Shown in pieces: positions 56,862-64,000 of a stretch of 64,000 nucleotides of DNA (positions within the stretch are counted from its first letter, which is position 1; each line of letters starts with the position of its first letter). The notes under the pieces were generated by a model. The model worked only from the letters and a program-made list of their open reading frames with translations. It made no database searches and was not told the DNA's origin. The position numbers and the translations under genes were made by a program. Source of the stretch: Dendrobium chrysotoxum (taxonomy: Eukaryota; Streptophyta; Magnoliopsida; Asparagales; Orchidaceae); assembly GCA_019925795.1 (NCBI GenBank), contig CM034315.1, forward strand, positions 31,626,446-31,690,445, written 5' to 3'.

Positions 56862-58350
56862 GTGAATTGGTTATTTAAAATTTTCTTGAATTTTTGAAAA
56901 CCTTTCTTAGATTTTTTGAAAGTTAAAACAAGAATCCTGAAATATGCAGTTGTTTATAGAAATGATTGTTAGAGATTATTTTTCAACCACAAAATTTTAA
57001 ATGCGAAAAAATAAAAATGCATGGAAAAAATTAAAAGCACAGAAGAACACCAAATTTTATGGTGGTTTGATCAAACTTGACCTACATCCACTCCCTGGAG
57101 ACTCTTTCTCTAGGTATTACACTAAACACAAGTGAGTCTAATTTTAGACCCACAACAAGGCAGAGTAGCCTTTACAAACTCTCTTCCACTAAGCTGGTGT
57201 AGTAGAAAACTATTGCTTTTTATACTCTCGAAGTGATGGCAGCGTACCGTCACATCCATTTTCACCCTCCTGTTGAAGGCAGAGTACTGTCACATCTTTT
57301 TTCACCCTCCTGATGAAGGAAGAGTACCTTGATCAAATGTCAAAGATCTTCTCTCAAGGGCCTGCAAAGAAGTTGGGCAGAGACATGAAGAAGACAAAGA
57401 TATCCTCACTTTGGGCAACCATATGAAACCCTACCAACTCCCCTTCACTAGATCTCTCACTCTTCACTCACAAACTTTCTCCCAAACACACTACCAATGG
57501 CTACTCTCATGAGAAATCCGTAGCAAAAGGATTATGAGACTATTTTTAGGACTCCTTATATAGAAAACACATGAAAAATCATCCAAAAACTAAAATTTTC
57601 ATGAGAATCATCCGACAATCATACTGTACAATCGTGGATCATCCCATACAAATAGTTTTAAAAATAGGGCTTCATCTAGTACGATCTAGTATGAACCCAA
57701 TTTCATACTTTGTTAGTCATATGTATGAATGCAGATCATACTATACGAACAGTTTAAAAAATAAGTGTGTTCGCTTGGTACGATCTAGTACGAACTCAAT
57801 TTTGGACTTTATCAGTCGTCTGTACGTATCCAGATTGTATTGTATGAACTATTCAAAAAATAAATGTGTTTGTTTGGTATGATCTGATGTGAACCCTTTT
57901 TCATACTCTATCATTCGTCTGCATAACTTAACATCAGACAATACAAATAGTTAAGAAAATTCAAGCCCAAATTTGAGTTATAGCATTTTGGTGGAAATCT
58001 AAGTCAAGTTGTACAATACGATTAGTTATCGTACAATTTGATTAGTTTTAAAAATTTAAATTTTATCCCTCTGTGTGTGTGTGTGTGTATGGTTACCCAA
58101 TTACAATCACACTTGTTTAGACTCAAGAAATAAAAAAAATAGAGATATATATATAGACTCAATTACATGAAATCCTATTCTTCCCTGTCTTGAAGTCTTC
58201 AGCAATCTGGAATAGTATATGATTTCCTTGAAATGTTAGTACACACATAAAATAAATAGAAATATCTAATATGTGCTAGGATAAATAATAAAATGAGAAA
58301 AATATTATTTTTTTATCTTCAATAATCACATTCTTAATTCCTGAGTTGCA
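56753..58350 (-). mobile_element. SIRE-type copia 3' LTR (A3)
   Basis: Begins TAGAAAGTTTTTATTGG (a decayed TGAAAGTTC start), carries the longest G tract in the window, the TGAATTGGTTATTTAAAA and TGGTGGTTTGATC blocks, leader repeats with GGCAGAGTACC, the TATATAAGG box (minus, 57554-57563), a U3 in which the dyads read TCGTAC/GTACGA or TCATACT/AGTATGA, and the terminus CTGAGTTGCA. A PPT follows at higher coordinates, so this is the 3' LTR. It interrupts fragment D. Confidence 0.85.
56812..56860. repeat. G-rich tract ending in 32 consecutive G
   Basis: Several short G runs lead into an uninterrupted run at 56829-56860. It lies at the same LTR position as shorter runs at 12525-12543, 23904-23917 and 52656-52674. 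Confidence 0.9.
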
Positions 58351-58351
58351 G

Positions 58352-58366
58352 TAACCTCCCTCTTTT
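58352..58366 (-). promoter_or_regulatory. Polypurine tract (A3)
   Basis: Minus strand AAAAAGAGGGAGGTTAC, directly before the 3' LTR start, the counterpart of the A2 tract. Confidence 0.7.
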
Positions 58367-59748
58367 TAATGATGGTAAAAACAATTATTGTTTGGATTAT
58401 AATTTAAAGTTCTTTTCTCTTAAGCTCCCCCTCAATGAATGATAAAATAAAAATCATGGGGATAAAGAATTTTGACCTCTTTTTTATTTGATTTTTATGA
58501 AATAAACACAAACACAAATAGTAAACAATACACAACCATAGATGCCAAAAAAATCAAACACTAAAATATGAATAAAAAATCAAACACCAAAAACCAAAAC
58601 ATAAATCATAAATACAAACACAAATAGTCAAACCGCAAGTCCAAAAAGACTTCAAACAAACCCAAACAATTAACAACCTCCCCCTTTTGACATCAACAAA
58701 AAGAGGAGAGAAAATAAATCCACTGAAAAATGTAGGATGCTATGAACGAATCTAAGAGTCAAAAAGGACAAGAAATTTAAAATTTACAAGATCAACATTA
58801 AATTCCTTATGCAAAATTTTTAAAACTCATATTTTAAGTCAAGGAATAATTAAGAAAAGAATAGTTGACTAGGTTCAATGTTCGTTCGAGAAAGCAGAAG
58901 TATCAAATAGAATCATTATCACAAAAATAATTCCATAAGAATCAAATAGTTTCAAATTTAACAGTTGAAATTATTGGTGAATGCTTGGATTTTTCTAAGA
59001 ATTATAGATATAGAGGAAAGAAGTAAATGTAGTGTGGACTTATTTTATGCCTCTTTATCAACTAGAAGTGCGAACATTGTGCATTTTTCTAATTGGGCTC
59101 ATTTTGTGCCTCATTACACATTTGGCATGCTTTGTGCATCTTTTCTAGTTGAGCTCATTTTATGCCTCTTTTTAAGTTTGGTACACTTTATGAATCTTTT
59201 GACATTTTGTTCTTTCCACAACCTAAATCATGAAGTCTTAGCTTGTGTGATTATATTCCAATTAAAAGAAAAAAAACTTTCTCATATAAGGAAGATTAAA
59301 CCACAAAACAAAATTCAATAGATAATAATAAAATCAACTCATTAAACAAGAAAAAGAAATCAAAACTTTTATAATAATTATAACTATAAAATTAATATCT
59401 ATTTCAACATGAAGATGATGTCTTATCTAAATCTAATTATAATTTGATTAAAGATTTGAGAAAAAAAATTCTAAGGAAATATCATTATAATACAAATAAT
59501 TTAAAATTTTTATCCTTTAAAACAACATTTTATATTAGTTAATAATAACTCATAGACAATTTAAGATGGAATAAAAATCAACAATAACCATAACATAGAT
59601 TGAAAAGAAAAAAAACAATTTTTTATATTAAATAACACAAACAGAAACATAAAAAAATACAACTAATCCAAATCACAAGCATCTAACTTCAACATAAGAA
59701 AGACTTTAACCAAACTTAAAACATTTAAAAGCAAATATAATAATCAAA
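58367..59748 (-). other. A3 3' untranslated region
   Basis: AT-rich DNA between the extra ORF and the PPT. Units of the type GGGCTCATTTTGTGCCTC and TGCTTTGTGCATCTTTTCTA at 59035-59205 repeat about four times and match those of A2. A 118-codon plus-strand frame over them is not a gene. Confidence 0.6.
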
Positions 59749-60860
59749 CTAATAGCCCAGGGAATATTGATCTGGAGGAGGCTGTGCAGGACTGAACTGG
59801 GTAAAGTAGTTTTTGATGGTAGCAACTTGATTATTGAGCATATCAAACTGTCCACTAACCTAGCCCATATCTTCATTATATCTAAATTCTTGTTGGTCCA
59901 AGTGAGTCTCAATATGACCAAATCATTGATCAAAATGAGACTTAAGATGATCAAATCTCTAGATCATTTTTTGATAGAAATGATGCTAAGGTCCAAGAGC
60001 AGGAGCAGGTGCAGGTGCTGGAGCAGGTGCCTCTTCTTTACCAGTCTCATCTCCTTCATCCCCTTGATCTCGGTGGAACAAAATGCGAAATGAAGCATTA
60101 GTGAAATAGATAGGTAGATTATTTGGGGGATCGAAATGAATAAGATTATATTTCTTCTCCAGAATGTATGCATTCAAGTGTCCTAAAGCCACATTCTTCT
60201 TCCATCTAGTGGCAAGGAGTCTAATGTCAATAAGATTATTGATGTAGTCTAGAATCAATTGGACTTCATCAATAGGAGTGTTTGACATTATATAATGCGT
60301 AATAATAGAGAGCAAAGGAGTGATATTGATTCGATCACTAGCTTTAGGAATAATAGATGTTCTTACGACATGCTGGATGATCCTAGCATTTTTGATTCAG
60401 TGTATGAACTTGGGGTAAATATTGAATTGAAGGTATAACCCTAAGAGTTTTATTTACTCTAGACCAATCAAAATCATTTCTAGAAATCATCGAGTGTGCC
60501 CTAACTCCTTCAGTTCTAAGATGCAGAAATGTTCCCAAATCTTTTTTAATGATTTCAACTCATTGTTGGAAAATATAGGAGAATATTATTGTATGATTTT
60601 CTCTCATTCTCAAATTTATAAGAAATAGTAAAAGTTGTCATAATGAAACACATAAATCAAGGTGAGAATGTAGGAAAATTGTGTAGAGTCAAATAAGGGC
60701 ATGATTGAAAAGTTTATGTCTTCTTGAATAAGAAGACGGGAAGGAGTGATTTTAGCTTGAACAAACCTATCGTAGGCTTGTTCATTTTCTCTCAAAAGAA
60801 AATTGTCATCTTGTTTAGTATGAGATGAACTCACTTTAGTGTGACAAACTCACTTTCCAT
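59749..60860 (-). pseudogene. SIRE extra ORF downstream of pol (A3)
   Basis: Accessory gene after pol, the position of the env-like ORF of SIRE/Maximus elements. A likely ATG is at 60860 (MESEFVT), with one frame change soon after. Recognisable pieces: RFVQAKITPSRLLIQEDINF and LFDSTQFSYILTLIYVFHYD (60616-60834), TFLHLRTEGVRAHSMIS, then a long open frame (59986-60315) with MSNTPIDEVQLILDYINNLI and VALGHLNAYILEKK, an Ala-Pro repeat, and a coiled-coil C-terminus near 59755-59990 (HIETHLDQQEFRYNEDM) ending GY-stop. The order recalls the putative plant transposon domain. No signal peptide or membrane segment, so nothing shows envelope function. Stops are all TAG or TGA. Confidence 0.55.
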
Positions 60861-60927
60861 TTGAGAAGTATTGAACACAATGATTGAATATGGAAAAAGT
60901 TATGAAGAAATTCAAAGAATGGCTTCC

Positions 60928-60935
60928 AATTTATA
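60928..60935 (-). promoter_or_regulatory. Candidate TATA box of the extra ORF
   Basis: Minus strand TATAAATT in TTTCTATAAATTGG, about 70 bases upstream of the candidate ATG. Upstream (60950-61450) lie dyads of the same kind as in the A3 U3, including an exact 13-mer, CATACTATACGAA, at 60951 and 57737. Confidence 0.45.
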
Positions 60936-60949
60936 GAAATTGGACTATT

Positions 60950-61450
60950 TCATACTATACGAAATTGAATTTGTATGTACAATCTTGAACTTAGTATAGT
61001 GCAAACTTGGGTTTGTACGTACGAACAAAATTGTCTAGAATAGTTATTATAGTGAAATGACTTTTTGTAAACTTGCTTTCTCGATGAGTCGTTTCGTACG
61101 ACCCTTAACCAAACTATATGGGATGATTTATCAATAATGATCATACAAACCATTTTGAATTTGTCCACATGCAAACTAACAACAAAATCGTATAGACAAA
61201 CAGGTGTTTATCCGGGATAATGTTCAAATAGTAACCATTCTTATCCTAATTCATTTCTAAAAATTCCTGCCATGTTCATGTAGATGAAAAATTGATGATT
61301 CATACATACGATGAGGTGTTCATACTATATGATTTGTATAAAAATATCAATTTTTTATTTTTGCAACTCAGAAAAGAAATTATGTAAAATTTGGAGATTC
61401 GTATAGTATGAAAGTGGTTCATACAATACTAATGGAGATAGAATTTTATG
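60950..61450 (-). promoter_or_regulatory. U3-like motif cluster upstream of the extra ORF
   Basis: Non-coding region between RNase H and the extra ORF, with scattered TCGTAC/GTACGA and TCATACTAT words (60951, 61010-61030, 61095-61102, 61300-61330, 61398-61430). Such words otherwise occur in the U3 of the LTR. Overall alignment to the LTR is poor, so common origin is a guess. Confidence 0.4.
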
Positions 61451-61689
61451 TTTGCACATGATGATCAAGATACTTTTCTAATACAAATCAAACACGGTTC
61501 ATGAAACACAAAAATATAAACAATAAAAGGAAAAAAAAATAAGGACAAAAATAGAAAAGTATAACCATAACAAACCAAAAAATAGAGAACGAAACACAAT
61601 CATAAACACAAAATAAATACACCATAATTACATTTTACAGAATTATAATTTTCAAGCATGAATATCAATAACATCCAATCTCGTTCTTA

Positions 61690-62980
61690 AGGTGCTAAAA
61701 TTTTTAAACGTAGAGATTTTGTGAAAATATATACAAGTTGATTTTCAGCAGCTACAAAATGTAGCTCAATTTCTCCTTTAGTGACATAGTCCCTAATGAA
61801 GTGATGTCTTATGTCTATATGCTTAGTCATTCAGTGTTGGATTGGATTCCTTGAAATATAAATGGCACTTATATTATTATAGAAAATTGGAATAGTACCA
61901 ATTAAAAATCCTAAATCTATAAATTATTTTTTTAACCAACGAACCTGTGCCACACAACTTCCTAAGGCTATATATTCTACTTTTGCAGTAGACAAGGATA
62001 CTAAATTCTTTTTTTTTGCAAGATCAAAAAACTAAAGAGTTCCCTATGAATTAACAAGTTTTAGAAGTACTTTTTTATTAACCCTACATCCTGTAAAATT
62101 TGACTCATAATATCCAATGATTTCAAAAGAGGTGTTGTGCTTAGGATACTAAATCCCTAAGTTTTGAGTTCCTAAAATATATCTCAAAATTCTTTTAACA
62201 GTATTCAAATCATATTCTTTTGGATCAGCTTAAAATCTAGCACAAAGATATAGAGTAAACATGATATCAGGTTTACTAGTAGTTAAATAAAGTAATGATC
62301 TAATTATCCCTTTAAATTTCTTCTGATCAACAAATTTGCCTCTGGAGTCCTTATTTAACTAACTCGAGGAACTCATGGGAGTACTTATTAGTTTATCTTT
62401 ATCCATTTCATACTTCTTAAGAATGTCCTTAATATTTTTTGACTAACTAAGAAAGGTGCCATCCTCTTTCTGCTTTATGCTAAAACCAAGAATGTCACTC
62501 AAGTCTCCCATCAAACTTATTTCAAATTCCGTACTTATTGTTGTTGAAAAGTCATCACAAAGATTTTTATCAGAGGATCTAAATATTATATAATTGACAT
62601 AAATTTGAACAATTAGAATGTCATCTCCTACTCTTTTTATAAAGAGAGTGGTGTCCACACTCCCTTCAATAATAGATCTTTCTAGTAGGAATGTGCTTAG
62701 CCTTTCATACCATTCCTTAGCTGCATATTTTAGTCAATATAATGCCTTCTTTAATTTAAACACATGATTATGAAATTGTGAATTTTTAAAACCTATAGTT
62801 TGCTCAACATAAACATCCTCTTTAATCACCCCATTAAGAAAGACACTTTTAACATCCATTTAAAATAATTTAAGTCCTTTAAAACAGGTAAAGGCTAGAA
62901 GCACCCTTATTACTTCAAGTCTGGCTACAAGGGCAAAAATCTCCTCAAAATTAATTCCTTCTATTTGATTGTACCTCTTA
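61690..62980 (-). pseudogene. Copia RT and RNase H, SIRE-type (A3)
   Basis: C-terminal pol. RT pieces: QIEGINFEEIFALVARLEVI (next to 62980), VLLAFTCFKGLKLF, then DTTLFIKRVGDDILIVQIYV with NYIIF (62443-62658; the Y-V-D-D box reads Y-V-N-Y, so both catalytic Asp are gone) and FEISLMGDLSDILGFSIKQK. RNase H (about 61690-62000) reads STAKVEYIALGSCVAQVRWL, HIDIRHHFIRDYVTKGEIEL and ENQLVYIFTKSL. The residues are SIRE-like. The upstream half of pol lies beyond the LTR that breaks RT at 62981, off the window. Confidence 0.85.
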
Positions 62981-64000
62981 TGAAAGTTCGATAGGGATGT
63001 TAAGCACTTATGAATTAGTTCTGAGGCTAACCAAGAGGGGGGTGAATTGGTAGTTTTTAAAAATTCGTGAGTAAACAACGATTTAGGAAATCTTTTTGAA
63101 TGTTTTAAAAATGTTTACAGTTATGCGACGATTGGAAGATGTTCAATGATAACATAATAATAATGATAATCACACAATCATCAACAAAAAAGTAAGTGCA
63201 AAAAATAATCAGAAAGAACACACCAAATTTTATAGTGGTTCGATAAACTTGACCTACGTCCACTCCCGGAGCCTCCCCTCTAGGTATTGCACTAACACTA
63301 AGTGACTCTCCTTCTTCTCCTATAGCAAGGTGGAGAAGCCTGTACAAAAACTCTTTTCCACCAACCCGGTGAGGCATAGAGCCTCAACTCCTTTCGCTTC
63401 CTCCTGAAGCAGGCAGAGAACCTGGACTCCTTTCACTTCCTCCTAAAGTAGGCTGAGAACTTGACTCCTTTCACTTCCTCCTGAAGCAGGCAGAGAACCT
63501 AGATCTTCTTGCAAATGATCCTCCTCCAGAGACACCGATAAGACAAGATGCAACAAACAGAGAAGACGATGAACTGAGAAGATGACTCAGATCCTTGCTT
63601 GGAGCAACCTTTGTGAATCCCTCACAAACTCCCCCTCATAAGATCCCCACTCTCTTTCCCAAGTTCTCTCTCTCTCTCAAGGTTTTCTCTGGAAAGGAAA
63701 GTGGTAAAAGATTTTTCTTGCTAGAAGAAAAAGATCTTTTACAGGAGGGCTTAAAAATTGCCCTAAATCTCAACTGGTCGACAAATATCATCCAGGATGA
63801 TCGAAGGATCTTCCTGTACGATCAGTATAAAATCTCATTTTTCATCCTGGATGATCTGGTTTCTCTGGATGATTAGAAGAAAAAGTTGTTCAGATCTTCC
63901 TGTACGATTCTGCGATCGTTCGGGATGATTAGTGTAAATCAAGAATTTTGTCTTGAGAATAGTTCTGTTCTTCCAGGGAAACTTATGCTAGATGATCTCA
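62981..64000 (-). mobile_element. SIRE-type copia LTR (A5), runs off the window
   Basis: Starts TGAAAGTTCGATAGGG immediately after RT sequence of A3. It contains GGGGGGTGAATTGG, the TATAGTGGTTCG block near 63231, leader repeats of about 39 bp (63385-63500), CT-rich sequence and the beginning of a dyad-rich U3. It is the reverse complement of much of 1-1386 at high identity, so A0 and A5 belong to one subfamily. No PBS-like sequence precedes it. Confidence 0.85.

Noticed and set aside
60950..61174. 74-codon minus-strand frame
   Set aside because: Falls in the non-coding motif cluster and has no family resemblance.

Overview
This window is nuclear DNA from a flowering plant with a large, repeat-rich genome. 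It is AT-rich and built almost entirely from LTR retrotransposons of plant-specific lineages: Maximus/SIRE-type Ty1-copia, and Athila- and Tat-type Ty3-gypsy. These are nested in one another and decayed by stops, frameshifts and deletions. I found no intact host gene, no rRNA or tRNA gene, no CRISPR array and nothing prokaryotic. The lineage could be a monocot, but the sequence does not settle the species.

Layout. 1-1386: the end of a plus-oriented SIRE-type LTR. 1387-3430: unassigned AT-rich DNA with a diverged inverted repeat. 3432-8120: an Athila element on the minus strand that has lost its pol genes. 8310-about 13800: a SIRE-type copia element (A1) on the minus strand, with gag, protease, integrase, RT and part of RNase H, then its 5' LTR. 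14859-16190: a probable solo copia LTR inside unrecognised coding-like DNA. 16391-31839: one large Tat element (B) on the minus strand, with 3' LTR, polypurine tract, an antisense ORF on the plus strand with its own TATA box and an apparent intron, then protease, gag and a composite 5' LTR. The antisense ORF is split at 19619-25503 by a nearly complete but pol-less SIRE-type element (A2). 31840-34630: non-LTR sequence that holds a hAT-like MITE and a tRNA-derived SINE with clear target-site duplications. 34635-46773: a plus-strand Tat/Ogre-like element (C) with LTR, tRNA-Arg-type PBS, gag, protease, RT, two RNase H domains and integrase, followed by about 17 copies of a 100-bp tandem repeat. 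46774-52598: long non-coding DNA, probably LTR or 3' untranslated sequence of a Tat element. 52599-54362: a solo SIRE-type LTR (A4). 54365-55250: a second copy of the C LTR. 55256-56752: a minus-strand Tat pol fragment (D). 56753-64000: a SIRE-type element (A3) on the minus strand with 3' LTR, an extra ORF downstream of pol, RNase H and RT. Its RT is broken at 62981 by yet another SIRE-type LTR (A5) that runs off the window.

How it works together. The intact parts are cis signals (LTR promoters, PBS, PPT) and fragments of gag/pol. No element here has a complete open pol, so A2, for example, could only have moved with proteins supplied in trans. The most notable features are two accessory genes carried by retrotransposons, each with a plausible private promoter: the Tat antisense ORF and the SIRE extra ORF. 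Next are the dyad-rich U3 regions of the SIRE LTRs and the tandem array in the 3' region of element C. I did not find a convincing undescribed biological system.
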